64,000 nucleotides of DNA from Roseospira goensis (GTDB taxonomy: Bacteria; Pseudomonadota; Alphaproteobacteria; Rhodospirillales; Rhodospirillaceae): assembly GCF_014197795.1 (NCBI RefSeq), contig NZ_JACIGI010000003.1, positions 128,365-192,364 on the forward strand, given 5' to 3'. This document shows positions 42,520-51,295 of the stretch, in pieces; the first letter of the stretch is position 1; the number at the start of each line of letters is the position of its first letter. Below the pieces are notes generated by a model that ran no database searches, was not told where the DNA came from, and worked only from the letters and a program-made list of their open reading frames with translations. The position numbers and the translations under genes are program-made.

Positions 42520-43599
42520 TCAGACGTTCAGGTCGGCGAAGGGGCCGCGGTTCAGGGGAGCGAGGATGCTCTTGTAGCGCGCGATATCGCCCGACGATTG
42601 CTTCAGGCTGTTCTCGACGGCCGTGAACTGGCGCCGGGTCTCGTTCTCGATCGCCGCGATCTCCTGCTCCTCGGTGCCGCGGAGGGTGGCGATCTCGCCG
42701 GTGACCTGCTCCTTCTCACGCGTCAGCCGGTCGACGATCGGGGTGATGCGACTGCCAATGTTGGCGAGATTGAGCGAGACCTCCTCCAGCGCCGACTCGG
42801 CCTCCGCCACCGCCGCACTGGCGGCGTCGAGGTCGGTGAAGCCGTCGTAGAACCATGCCGGCATCAGGCCGATGCCGCCCTGTTCCAGCGTACCGGTGAA
42901 GCTGTCGGTGCCGTCCAGCGTGAACGAGATCGACTCGCCATTCACCGCCACGGCGCTGATGCGGTCGCTGTCGTGTCCGATCGTACCCTCCAGTTCCTCG
43001 CCGCCGGGGTCGGTGACCGCCTGCATGAGATTGACCGTGGGTTCGTTCTGGTAGGTCGTGCCGTCCGAGTCGCCGGTGCCGACGAGGTTGAACGAGGACC
43101 CCGCGTAGAGCCCCTGGAACTCCAGATCGACCCCGAAGTCCTCCACCTGGAGCGTTTTGACGGCCGGCGCCAGGGTCTCGGGATCCGGCCGGCCGAGCAG
43201 GTTGTAGGCGTCGGCATAGCGGTCCGCGACCTTGTTGATCTCGGTCAGCGTCCCATTGAACTGCGCGGCGTAGAAGTCCTTGTGGTCCGGGTTGCGCTCG
43301 GCGCTCGACAGGATCACGCGCAGGTCCAACAGGAGCTGGCGGATCTCCTTGACCTGGGTCTCGCCGTTCTCCACCGCCACCTGGATATCCTCGGCGTCGC
43401 TGAGGCGCCCGGCCACCGATCCCAGGCGGGCGTTGAGCGGATCGAGGTCCGATTGGTAGGCGAGCTGAACCGCATCCGTCTTCTTGCGCATGTCGGTATA
43501 CATGCGCTCGGCGATGCGAGTCGTCGACAGGCTGGAGGTGGAGGTGGGGAGCAGCGAGCCGCCTCCGAGCAGCGAGCCGCCTGCAAGCGCGGTGACCAT
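42520..43599 (-). CDS. Coiled-coil protein resembling flagellin/FliD ends
   Basis: 359 residues from ATG 43599 (MVTALAGGSLLGGGSLLPTS). The N-terminal 110 residues are helical (SSLSTTRIAERMYTDMRKKT; LNARLGSVAGRLSDAEDIQV), the middle (about 150-260) is beta-rich, and the last 100 are again helical coiled coil ending ETRRQFTAVENSLKQSSGDI. That layout, and the end in particular, resembles flagellin or the FliD cap, in which N- and C-terminal coils pack together. No signal peptide, as in flagellar export substrates. It is shorter than usual FliD, and no flagellar gene is adjacent, so this is tentative. Confidence 0.6.
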   Translation of the reverse strand: MVTALAGGSLLGGGSLLPTSTSSLSTTRIAERMYTDMRKKTDAVQLAYQSDLDPLNARLGSVAGRLSDAEDIQVAVENGETQVKEIRQLLLDLRVILSSAERNPDHKDFYAAQFNGTLTEINKVADRYADAYNLLGRPDPETLAPAVKTLQVEDFGVDLEFQGLYAGSSFNLVGTGDSDGTTYQNEPTVNLMQAVTDPGGEELEGTIGHDSDRISAVAVNGESISFTLDGTDSFTGTLEQGGIGLMPAWFYDGFTDLDAASAAVAEAESALEEVSLNLANIGSRITPIVDRLTREKEQVTGEIATLRGTEEQEIAAIENETRRQFTAVENSLKQSSGDIARYKSILAPLNRGPFADLNV

Positions 43600-43731
43600 G
43601 GGTCTTCTTCCCAATCCCTCGGCGTCAGGATCCGGCCCCGCCCCGGTCCTGGGACGGTAGATCGGACTGGCCAGATTGTACCATGGCCGCGGCGCGCTGG
43701 GGACTCGATTCGGGACGCCGCGCCGGCCGGC

Positions 43732-44670
43732 TCAGGCGGCCTCGGCGGCCGGCGCGATGGCGCCCGCGATGAAGTCCGGCCACAGCCCGCTTTCCGCCAG
43801 CCGGCGCGCCGTGTCCTGGCCGTGCAGCAGGCCGCTTTCGACCAGCAGGCACCGCAGCCCCGCCCCGCGGGCGCCCAGGATATCGGTGTGCGGGCTGTCG
43901 CCGACCATCAGGACCCGGTCCGGGGCCACCCCGGGCAGGCGGGCCTTGAGCAGGGCGTAAAGATCCGGGAAGGGCTTGCCGAGGAAGTGGACGGACACGC
44001 CGTGATCGCGCGCGGCCGCCAGACCGAGGGCGCCCGGCTCCAGGGTCAGGGCGCCGTCGTAGGGACAGGTCACGTCCGGGTTGGGGATGATGAGGGGACG
44101 CGGCCGGCGCGCCATCAGCGCCCGGAACAACGCCAGGTCCGCTGGGTTCCAGTGGAAACAGTCCACCAACACGAAGCCGTCGAGGCCGTCCCAGTCCTCG
44201 GGGCGGCTGTCGGCCAGGGCCTCCACCACCGTCAGGGCGGGAAAGCGGGCGACCAGCTCGCGCGGGTGGATGGCGATCACGCCCCAGCCGGCGCCCCCGC
44301 CCACGGCCACCAGGGCCTGCGGCAGCAGGTCGCGGCCGGAGACCACCTCGTCGGGCCGGATGTCGAGGCCGCGGCGGTGCAGGCCGGTCGCCACCCCCGC
44401 CGGTTCGTGGGTGACGTCGTTGGTCAGGACGAACAGGGGCAGCCCGCGCCGTCGCACGTCGGCGATCGCCGCCGCGGCCCCCGGCAGCGTGTGCCCGCCG
44501 GTGTGCAGCACCCCGTAGGCATCCAGCACCACCGCCGCGATGTCGGTGCCGTCGAGCACGGCGGCGAGGCCGGAGACCCGGCGGGGCCGCACCGGCGGCG
44601 GCGGCGCCGGCAACCAGGCCCCGGCGCGAAGGTAGGTCTCCCAGGCGGCGTCGAAGCCTTGGGTGAGCAT
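43732..44670 (-). CDS. HAD superfamily phosphatase, subclass IIA (NagD-like)
   Basis: 312 residues. Motif I is VVLDAYGVLHTG (nucleophile Asp), motif II FVLTNDVTH, the Lys of motif III is in FLGKPFPD, and motif IV is LMVGDSPHTDILGA. The cap domain between motifs II and III is of the C2 type. It matches the group annotated TIGR01459, whose natural substrate is not established; related enzymes dephosphorylate nucleotides or sugar phosphates. Confidence 0.87.
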   Translation of the reverse strand: MLTQGFDAAWETYLRAGAWLPAPPPPVRPRRVSGLAAVLDGTDIAAVVLDAYGVLHTGGHTLPGAAAAIADVRRRGLPLFVLTNDVTHEPAGVATGLHRRGLDIRPDEVVSGRDLLPQALVAVGGGAGWGVIAIHPRELVARFPALTVVEALADSRPEDWDGLDGFVLVDCFHWNPADLALFRALMARRPRPLIIPNPDVTCPYDGALTLEPGALGLAAARDHGVSVHFLGKPFPDLYALLKARLPGVAPDRVLMVGDSPHTDILGARGAGLRCLLVESGLLHGQDTARRLAESGLWPDFIAGAIAPAAEAA

Positions 44671-44859
44671 GGCGCGGTCCGTTCGGTCGAGGATGGGTTC
44701 AGGGTGACGGGTCCAGGGCGTTGCCGCGGGGCACGCGGCGCCCTGGATAGCCGGCCGCCGGCGGACTGTCCAGCCGGCGCGGCGGCGGGGCCGTGGACGG
44801 TCGGCCCGACCGCCTGCTAGACAGAGCGAACCTCCGACTCACCAACCCGGACGCCCGCC

Positions 44860-46089
44860 GTGCCCACCGCCCCCGTCGCGCCCGCCCCCGCCGGGCTGGC
44901 GCGCAGCCTGCCCGTCATCGTCGGCGCCACCACCCTGGTGCAGGCCCTGGTCACCCTTGCCACCCTGTGCGTCGCGACGCTGGGGCCGGCCATCACCGGG
45001 GCGCTCGGCGTGCCGCCGGAGATGGTCGGCTACCAGATGAGCCTGGTCTACATCGCGGGCGCGGTCTCGGCGGTGCTGGCCGGGGGAACCGTGACCCGCC
45101 ACGGCGCCGGGCGCAGCAGCCAGCTCGCGCTGGCGCTCGGCGGGGCGGGCTGCGCCCTGGGGGCCGCGGTCGGCACCCTGTGGGCGCTGGTCCCGGCCTC
45201 GCTGCTGATCGGCTGGGGCTACGGTATGACCAACCCGGCGTCGTCGCACGTGCTGTTCCGCTTCGCCCCGGCCACCCGCCGCAACCTGATCTTCTCGCTC
45301 AAGCAGACCGGCGTCCCGCTGGGCGGCGTCCTCGCCGGCCTGATGCTGCCGGCGCTCAGCGTGGCCTTCGGCTGGCGCGCCGGCCTCGCGGTGATCGCGG
45401 CGCTGGCCCTCGGCGCGGCGGCGGCGCTCCAGGCGCTGCGGCCGGCCTGGGACGACGACCGCCGGCCGGATGCACGGCGCCGGGGCCGTGCCTTCGGCGG
45501 GCTGGGCCTGGTGTGGGCGCATCCGCCGCTGCGGGCGCTGGCCCTGATGACATTCTGCTTCGCCGCCGTGCAGCTCTCCCTCACCACCTTCCTGGTCACG
45601 CTGCTGGTCGAGGGGCTGGGCCGCTCCCTGGTGCTGGCCGGCATTGTGGCGTCGCTGGTGCAGGTCGCCGGCGCGCTCGGCCGCGTGTTCTGGGGCTGGC
45701 TGGCCGACCGGCTCGGCGGCGGTCTGCTGACGCTGGCCCTGATCGGTGGGCTGTCGCTGGGCTGCGCCGCGATCACCGGCCTGATGACGCCGACCTGGCC
45801 GACCTGGACGGTCACGGTGGTGCTGGCGCTGTTCGGCCTGTCGGCCATCGGCTGGAACGGCGTGTTCCTGGCCGAGGTGGCGCGGCTGTGTCCGCCCGGC
45901 CAGGTCGGCGCGGCCACCGGCGGGGCGCTGTTCTTCACCTTCGGCGGCGTCGGCGTCGGGCCGGCGCTGTTCTCCGCCCTGGTCCCGCTGCTGGGCGGCT
46001 ACGCCGTCACCTTCCCGGCCATCGGTCTGTTCGCGCTGACCGGCACGGTCCTGATCTGGCGGGCGCGCCGGCTCGCGGGCGGCCCGTGA
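44860..46089 (+). CDS. Major facilitator superfamily transporter
   Basis: 409 residues from a GTG start, with 12 hydrophobic segments in two halves and a central Arg-rich loop near residue 205 (DDDRRPDARRRGRAF). Motif-A-like sequences are weak (GTVTRHGAGRSS and GWLADRLGGG). FSLKQTGVPLGGVLAGLMLP is the pattern seen in the CynX/NimT-like and OxlT-like MFS groups. Substrate unknown. The stop overlaps the start of the TauE/SafE gene, so both permeases are probably made together. Confidence 0.85.
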   Translation: MPTAPVAPAPAGLARSLPVIVGATTLVQALVTLATLCVATLGPAITGALGVPPEMVGYQMSLVYIAGAVSAVLAGGTVTRHGAGRSSQLALALGGAGCALGAAVGTLWALVPASLLIGWGYGMTNPASSHVLFRFAPATRRNLIFSLKQTGVPLGGVLAGLMLPALSVAFGWRAGLAVIAALALGAAAALQALRPAWDDDRRPDARRRGRAFGGLGLVWAHPPLRALALMTFCFAAVQLSLTTFLVTLLVEGLGRSLVLAGIVASLVQVAGALGRVFWGWLADRLGGGLLTLALIGGLSLGCAAITGLMTPTWPTWTVTVVLALFGLSAIGWNGVFLAEVARLCPPGQVGAATGGALFFTFGGVGVGPALFSALVPLLGGYAVTFPAIGLFALTGTVLIWRARRLAGGP

Positions 46090-46868
46090 CCGGCTGGGAC
46101 CTGGCCCTGGACCTGGCCCTGCCGGACTACACCGCGCCGCAATGGGCGGTGATGACGGTCGCCTTCCTGCTCGCGGGTCTCATCAAGGGCGCCATTGGGT
46201 TCGGCGTGCCGATCGTCGTGATCTCCATACTGACCCTGGTGCTGCCGGTCAAGGACGCCATCGCCCTGTCGGTCCTGCCGGCGTTCGCCGGCAACCTGGC
46301 GATGATGCGCGAGGGCGGCCGGGTGCTGGAGATCCTGGGCCGGTTCTGGCCCCTGCTGCTGACCAAGGTGGCGGGCATCGCCCTCGGCGCCGCCATCCTG
46401 GCCAGCGTGCCCACGGACGCGCTCCTGCTGCTGCTGGGCGGGGTGATCGTGACCGCCTCGCTGCTGGGCGAACGCCTGCCCCGCCTGCGGTTGCGGCCAC
46501 GCCAGGAAAAGGTTGCTGGCGCCGTGCTGGGCGCGCTCACCGGACTGCTGGCCGGGACCACCACCATCTTCGGTCCGCCCATCATCCTCTACATGACCGC
46601 ATTGCGTCTGGACCGGGCCACCTACGTGGCGGCCATCGGGACTCTGTGGTCCCTGACCAACGTGCTGACGCTGGTGGCCTTCGGTGCCGCCGCGGTGCTC
46701 ACCCTACCGCTGGCGCTGGCCTCCCTGGCCATGGCGCCGGTGCTGCTGGCCGGCTACCCGCTCGGCCGGCGCATCCGCGAGGCCGTGGACGACCGCCTGT
46801 TCCGACGCCTTGTCATGGCCGGGCTGCTGGTCTCGGGCGGCCGCCTGATCCTGATGGCGCTGCTCTGA
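46086..46868 (+). CDS. TauE/SafE family membrane permease
   Basis: 260 residues from the GTG that overlaps the MFS stop (GTGA). About eight transmembrane segments in two similar halves; each half has the family's Gly-rich pattern (FLLAGLIKGAIGFGVPIVVI; LGALTGLLAGTTTIFGPPII). Members export or import small organosulfur or other anions such as sulfite and sulfoacetate. The 3' end lies 16 bases from the end of convergent glgP, with no clear terminator between. Confidence 0.87.
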   Translation: MTGWDLALDLALPDYTAPQWAVMTVAFLLAGLIKGAIGFGVPIVVISILTLVLPVKDAIALSVLPAFAGNLAMMREGGRVLEILGRFWPLLLTKVAGIALGAAILASVPTDALLLLLGGVIVTASLLGERLPRLRLRPRQEKVAGAVLGALTGLLAGTTTIFGPPIILYMTALRLDRATYVAAIGTLWSLTNVLTLVAFGAAAVLTLPLALASLAMAPVLLAGYPLGRRIREAVDDRLFRRLVMAGLLVSGGRLILMALL

Positions 46869-46884
46869 TCGGCGCCCGGCCCGG

Positions 46885-49374
46885 TCAGAGCGTGGCCGTC
46901 AGGTCCATCGGCTCGACGCCCCAGATGTCGCGTGCATAGGTGTGGATGGAGCGGTCCGACGAGAACGTCCCCATGCGGGCCACGTTCAGGATGGCCTTGC
47001 GGGCCCAGGCATCCGGATCCTGGAACAGCTCGTCCACCCGGTTCTGGGCCTCCACGTAGGCCGCGAAGTCGGCCAGCACCATGTACTGGTCGCCGCGTTC
47101 AAACAGGGTTTCCCCGATCGCGTGGTAACGGTTGACCTGCTGCGGGTTGAAGAACCCGGAGGTGATCATGTCGACCACCCGCTTCAGATCCGGATTGCCC
47201 TCGATCACCCTCCAGGGATTATAGCCGCGGCGCTTGGTCTCCATCACCTGCTCGGTGGTCAGGCCGAAGATGAAGATGTTGTCGTCGCCGACCTCTTCCT
47301 TGATCTCGATGTTGGCGCCGTCGAGGGTCCCGATGGTCAGCGCCCCATTGAGCGCGAACTTCATGTTGCCGGTGCCCGACGCCTCGGTGCCGGCGGTGGA
47401 GATCTGCTCGGACAGGTTGGCGCCCGGGATCGTGATCTCGGCACTTGAGACATTGTAGTTGGGCAGGAACACGACCTTGAGCAGGTCGCTCACGCTGCGG
47501 TCGTTGTTGATGGTCAGGGCGACGTCATTGATCAGGCGGATGATCTGCTTGGCCAGATAGTATCCGGGCGCCGCCTTGCCGCCGATGATGACCGTGCGCG
47601 GCACCGGGGCCGTCACCCGGCCCTCGCGCAGCAGCACGTAGCGGTGGACCACGTGCAGAACGTTGAGGAGCTGGCGCTTGTACTCGTGGATCCGCTTGAC
47701 CTGCACGTCGAACATGCTCGCCGGATCGACAACGAGTCCGGTCTGGCCGGCGATGTGCGCGCCCAGGCGTTCCTTGTTCGCCAGCTTGATGGCGTTGAAA
47801 CGCTCCCGGAAGGCGGCGTCCTCGGCCATCGGCTCCAGGTCGCGCAGCGCCATCAGGTCGGTCTTCCAGGCCTCCCCGATCGCCTGGGAGATCAGGGCCC
47901 CCAGCTCCGGGTTGCACTGGAGCAGCCAACGCCGCTGGGTCACCCCGTTGGTGACGTTGACGAACTTGCCCGGATACATCTCGTCGAACTCGGGAAACAC
48001 CTTCTCGCGCAGCAACCGCGTGTGCAGCGCGGCCACGCCGTTGACCCTCTTGCTGCCGACGATCGCCAGGTGGGCCATGCGGATGCGCTGGGTTTCCTCG
48101 TCCACCAGCGACATGCGCCGCAGCACGTCCATCTCGCCGGGGAAGCGGAACCGCACCTGCTGCAAGTGGTCGTGGTTGATCAGGTAGATGATCTCCAGGT
48201 GACGCGGCAGCACGTGCTCCAGCATGCCGATGGGCCAGGTCTCCAGCGCCTCCGGCAGCAGGGTGTGGTTGGTGTAGCAGAAGGTCTCGCGGGTCACGTG
48301 CCAGGCCTTGTCCCAGTCCAGCCCGTGCACGTCCACCAGCAGGCGCATCATCTCCGGCACCGCCAGGGCCGGGTGGGTGTCGTTGAGCTGGATGGCGATC
48401 TTCTTGTGCAGGGTCGACATGTCGCTGTGGACGCGCAGATACCGCGCGATGATGTCCTGCAGCGACGCCGAGACGAAAAAGTACTCCTGCTTGAGGCGCA
48501 GTTCCTGGCCCAGGACGGTGCTGTCCATGGGGTAGAGCACCTTGGACAGCGTCTCCGAGGTGGTCTTGTCCTTCACCGCTTCGATGTAGTTGCCCTCGTT
48601 GAAAAAGCGCAGGTCGAAATCGTTGGTCGCCCGCGCCGTCCACAGGCGCAGGTTGGAGATGATCGGGCTGTCGTAGCCGGTGATCTTCAGGTCGGAGGCC
48701 ACCGCGTTGATATCCTGGGTGTCCACCCATTCGCAGCGCTCGCGGCCCTGCTCGTCCCGGAAGCAGACGATGCGGCCGTGGAAGCGCACCGGATAGGCCA
48801 CGCTATGGCGCACGAACTCCCACGGATTGCCCCGGCGCAGCCAGTTGTCCGGGTGCTCCACCTGCTGGCCGTCCTCGATGGTCTGCGAGAACATGCCGAA
48901 CTCGTAGCGGATCCCGTAGCCGTGACCCGGATATTGATGGGTCGCCATGGAGTCCAGGAAGCACGCCGCCAGCCGGCCCAGGCCGCCGTTGCCGAGCGCC
49001 GGGTCCGGCTCCTCCTCGGCCACCGTGTCGAGATCCTGGCCGAGCGACTCGAGCGCCTCGCGCACCGTGTCGGTCAGGCCGAAGTCGACCAGGTGCTTCA
49101 TCAGGCGGCGGCCGGTCAGGAACTCCATCGACAGGTAGTAGATGCGCCGCGTGTCCTGGCCGTACTGGGCGCGACTGGTGCCCATGCCGCGCTCCGACAG
49201 GATGCCCTTGATCATGTGCGCCAGCGCCATGAACCACTGCCGCGTGCCGGCCGAGCGCGGGTCGTGTCCCACCACGCGCACCATGTACGAAATGAGGCCG
49301 CGCCGGATGCTGTCCGCATCGTGCATATTGACGCGGAACTCGCCCTCAAGGGCTTCCTTCACCAACTGATCCAT
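46885..49374 (-). CDS. glgP: Glycogen phosphorylase
   Basis: 829 residues from ATG 49374; upstream in-frame codons are low complexity. Clear family landmarks: NGGLGRLAACFLDSMATHQ near 110, FVSASLQDIIARY, LNDTHPALAVPEMMRLL near 320, HEYKRQLLNVLHVVHRY near 590, and the PLP-lysine motif EASGTGNMKFALNGALTIGT near 650-670. It releases glucose 1-phosphate from glycogen with phosphate. It is encoded next to glgA and divergently from glgC; glgB and glgX are not seen. Confidence 0.96.
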   Translation of the reverse strand: MDQLVKEALEGEFRVNMHDADSIRRGLISYMVRVVGHDPRSAGTRQWFMALAHMIKGILSERGMGTSRAQYGQDTRRIYYLSMEFLTGRRLMKHLVDFGLTDTVREALESLGQDLDTVAEEEPDPALGNGGLGRLAACFLDSMATHQYPGHGYGIRYEFGMFSQTIEDGQQVEHPDNWLRRGNPWEFVRHSVAYPVRFHGRIVCFRDEQGRERCEWVDTQDINAVASDLKITGYDSPIISNLRLWTARATNDFDLRFFNEGNYIEAVKDKTTSETLSKVLYPMDSTVLGQELRLKQEYFFVSASLQDIIARYLRVHSDMSTLHKKIAIQLNDTHPALAVPEMMRLLVDVHGLDWDKAWHVTRETFCYTNHTLLPEALETWPIGMLEHVLPRHLEIIYLINHDHLQQVRFRFPGEMDVLRRMSLVDEETQRIRMAHLAIVGSKRVNGVAALHTRLLREKVFPEFDEMYPGKFVNVTNGVTQRRWLLQCNPELGALISQAIGEAWKTDLMALRDLEPMAEDAAFRERFNAIKLANKERLGAHIAGQTGLVVDPASMFDVQVKRIHEYKRQLLNVLHVVHRYVLLREGRVTAPVPRTVIIGGKAAPGYYLAKQIIRLINDVALTINNDRSVSDLLKVVFLPNYNVSSAEITIPGANLSEQISTAGTEASGTGNMKFALNGALTIGTLDGANIEIKEEVGDDNIFIFGLTTEQVMETKRRGYNPWRVIEGNPDLKRVVDMITSGFFNPQQVNRYHAIGETLFERGDQYMVLADFAAYVEAQNRVDELFQDPDAWARKAILNVARMGTFSSDRSIHTYARDIWGVEPMDLTATL

Positions 49375-49453
49375 GGTCGCCCGCCTTCGTGTTCGTGGCT
49401 TGTGGTTCGTGGTCCGCGTCGTGGGCGCGGGCCGGACCCGTGCCCGCAGCACC

Positions 49454-49505
49454 GGTCACCCGTCTTGGTCGCCCGTCTCGGTCACCCGTCTTGGTCACCC
49501 GTCTC
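49454..49505. repeat. 13-bp tandem repeat, four units
   Basis: Four units of ggtcacccgtctt, with one or two changes in units 2 and 4, in the 161-base gap between glgA and glgP. Further short gtggttcgtggt repeats lie just upstream (49389-49420). Confidence 0.85.
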
Positions 49506-49535
49506 GCCCCTCGTCGGCGCGCCGCCGCCTGGCCG

Positions 49536-50978
49536 TCAGTCGGCGTGCAGCACTTCGCCGTACAAACCCAGGTACTCGCGCGCCACCCGGTCCCAGCTAT
49601 GGTCCAGCGCCATGCCGGCGCGCATCGCCGTTTGCCAGGCTTCGCCCTGGCGGTACAGCGCGATCGTTCTGCGCACCGCGCCGATCAGACTGCTCGGGTC
49701 CGGGTGATCGAACACGATGCCGGTCCCGGCGGAGGCCTCGTCGACGTCGATCACCGTATCCGCCAGACCGCCGGTGCGCCGCACCACCGGAACCGTCCCA
49801 TACCGCATGGCATATAGCTGCGTGAGGCCGCAGGGCTCGAACCGTGACGGCACCAGCAGCGCGTCCGCGCCGGCCTGGATGCGATGCGACAGCCCCTCGT
49901 CGTAGCCGATTCGCGCCGCCACGCTGTCCGGCATCGCCCCCGCCGCCCCGCGCACATGCCATTCCAGCCCCGGATCGCCCGATCCCAGAATGACGATCTG
50001 GCCCCCACTGTCCACGATCGTGGAGATCACCGCCAGAGCAAGATCAATGCCCTTCTGTTCCACGAACCGACTGACCACCCCGAACAGCGGCGCATCCGGC
50101 CGTTGGGCCAGACCCATTTCGCGCTGGAGCGCCGCCTTGCAGGCCGCCTTACCGCTCAGGTCGTCGTGATGGAACGGCGCCGCGATATGGGGGTCCGCCG
50201 CCGGATCCCAGTCCGCCTGATCGACTCCGTTGAGGATGCCCTGAAGGCGCGACGCCCGACTGGACAGGAGACCGTGCAACCCTTCGCCCCCCATCAGGGT
50301 TTGGATTTCGCGCGCATAGGTGGGACTGACGGTGGTCAGGAACTGGCTGTAGTACAGACCCGCTTTGAGATAGGAAACGTGGCCGTAGAATTCGAGACCC
50401 TCGACCGAGAACATCCAGTCGGGCAGGCCGATCATGGGCAGAATCTCGCGGCCGAAGATGCCCTGATAGTGCAGGTTGTGGACGGTGAACACCGTGGCCG
50501 GGCGCTTCACACCCCAGAGCCACAGATAGGCCGCCGTGAGGCCCGCCTGCCAGTCGCTGGCGTGCACGACGTCCGGCGCCCAGTCGGGCAACGCCCCCTG
50601 CGCGGCCACCATGGCCCCGATGCGACCCAGGAGGGCAAAGCGCAGGAAGTTGTCCGGCCAGTCGTGGCCGTACTCGTCGAGGTATGGCCCGCCCGGCCGC
50701 TCGAACAGGGCCGGGCAGTCGACGAGCAGAAGCTCGCGCTCACCGTCCGGCTCGCGCGCCGGCACCAGACGGGCGCGGATGTTGGGCAGGACCTCGCCCA
50801 GGCTGCGGGCCGGGCCGGTGACTTCGACGCGGTCGAGCAGGCCGCCATAGGCCGGCATCAGGATGCGCGCATCGACGCCAAGGCGGCCGAGAGCCACGGG
50901 CAACGCCCCGGTGACGTCGGCAAGGCCGCCGGTCTTGATGAGCGGATAGGCTTCCGAGGCCACGAACAGAACGCGCAT
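49536..50978 (-). CDS. glgA: Glycogen (starch) synthase
   Basis: 480 residues, GT5 family. N-terminal ADP-glucose loop is LIKTGGLADVTGALPVALGR; HASDWQAGLTAAYL and TVFTVHNLHYQGIFG follow; the C-terminal domain has SRFVEQKGIDLALAVI and the donor-binding SRFEPCGLTQLYAMRYGTVP. It transfers glucose from ADP-glucose to the growing glucan. Its direction suggests co-transcription with glgP, 161 bases downstream; the upstream region is shared with divergent glgC. Confidence 0.96.
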   Translation of the reverse strand: MRVLFVASEAYPLIKTGGLADVTGALPVALGRLGVDARILMPAYGGLLDRVEVTGPARSLGEVLPNIRARLVPAREPDGERELLLVDCPALFERPGGPYLDEYGHDWPDNFLRFALLGRIGAMVAAQGALPDWAPDVVHASDWQAGLTAAYLWLWGVKRPATVFTVHNLHYQGIFGREILPMIGLPDWMFSVEGLEFYGHVSYLKAGLYYSQFLTTVSPTYAREIQTLMGGEGLHGLLSSRASRLQGILNGVDQADWDPAADPHIAAPFHHDDLSGKAACKAALQREMGLAQRPDAPLFGVVSRFVEQKGIDLALAVISTIVDSGGQIVILGSGDPGLEWHVRGAAGAMPDSVAARIGYDEGLSHRIQAGADALLVPSRFEPCGLTQLYAMRYGTVPVVRRTGGLADTVIDVDEASAGTGIVFDHPDPSSLIGAVRRTIALYRQGEAWQTAMRAGMALDHSWDRVAREYLGLYGEVLHAD

Positions 50979-51133
50979 CGAGGGGTTCCCGCAAAGTGTG
51001 AGTCGGTGCGCGGGACCTTACCCGTCCGACGACGGGAAGCAAAGCCTTGGCTGCGGGCGCGACCCTCGCCGCCGACACAGCACCGCGGCTGTGTCGCGCC
51101 GCCCCCGCACGGCATCCGGCCCGTCATATTCCG

Positions 51134-51163
51134 TTGATTGATCGACCATCATGCTCATGTAAT
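51134..51163 (+). promoter_or_regulatory. Candidate glgC promoter
   Basis: TTGATT (51134-51139), 18 bases, TGTAAT (51158-51163; five of six matches to TATAAT), in a locally AT-richer stretch. Transcription from here would give a leader of about 125 bases containing the 13-bp repeats. Confidence 0.45.
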
Positions 51164-51206
51164 TGTCCGACCCGAATCGGCGCCGGCTCCCGCCGCCCCG
51201 CCGCGC

Positions 51207-51258
51207 CGCCCAGCCCCACCGCCCAGCCCTACCGCCCAGCCCTACCGCCCAGCCCTAC
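51207..51258. repeat. 13-bp tandem repeat, four units and a partial fifth
   Basis: Units of cgcccagccctac (first unit has cgcccagccccac) lie in the glgC leader, ending about 38 bases before the start codon. Confidence 0.9.
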
Positions 51259-51295
51259 CGCCAAGCCCCGCCGTCATCGCCAAGGAGCGCACGCA

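Larger units (their letters stand above)
50979..51295. other. Divergent glgA/glgC control region
   Basis: 317 bases between two divergent glycogen genes. Contains the candidate glgC promoter and a 13-bp tandem repeat in the presumed glgC leader. No gene is supported. Confidence 0.6.

Noticed and set aside
51207-51258. Replication origin iterons
   Set aside because: 13-bp direct repeats here are GC-rich, short in number, lack DnaA boxes or an AT-rich unwinding region, and lie in the leader of glgC.
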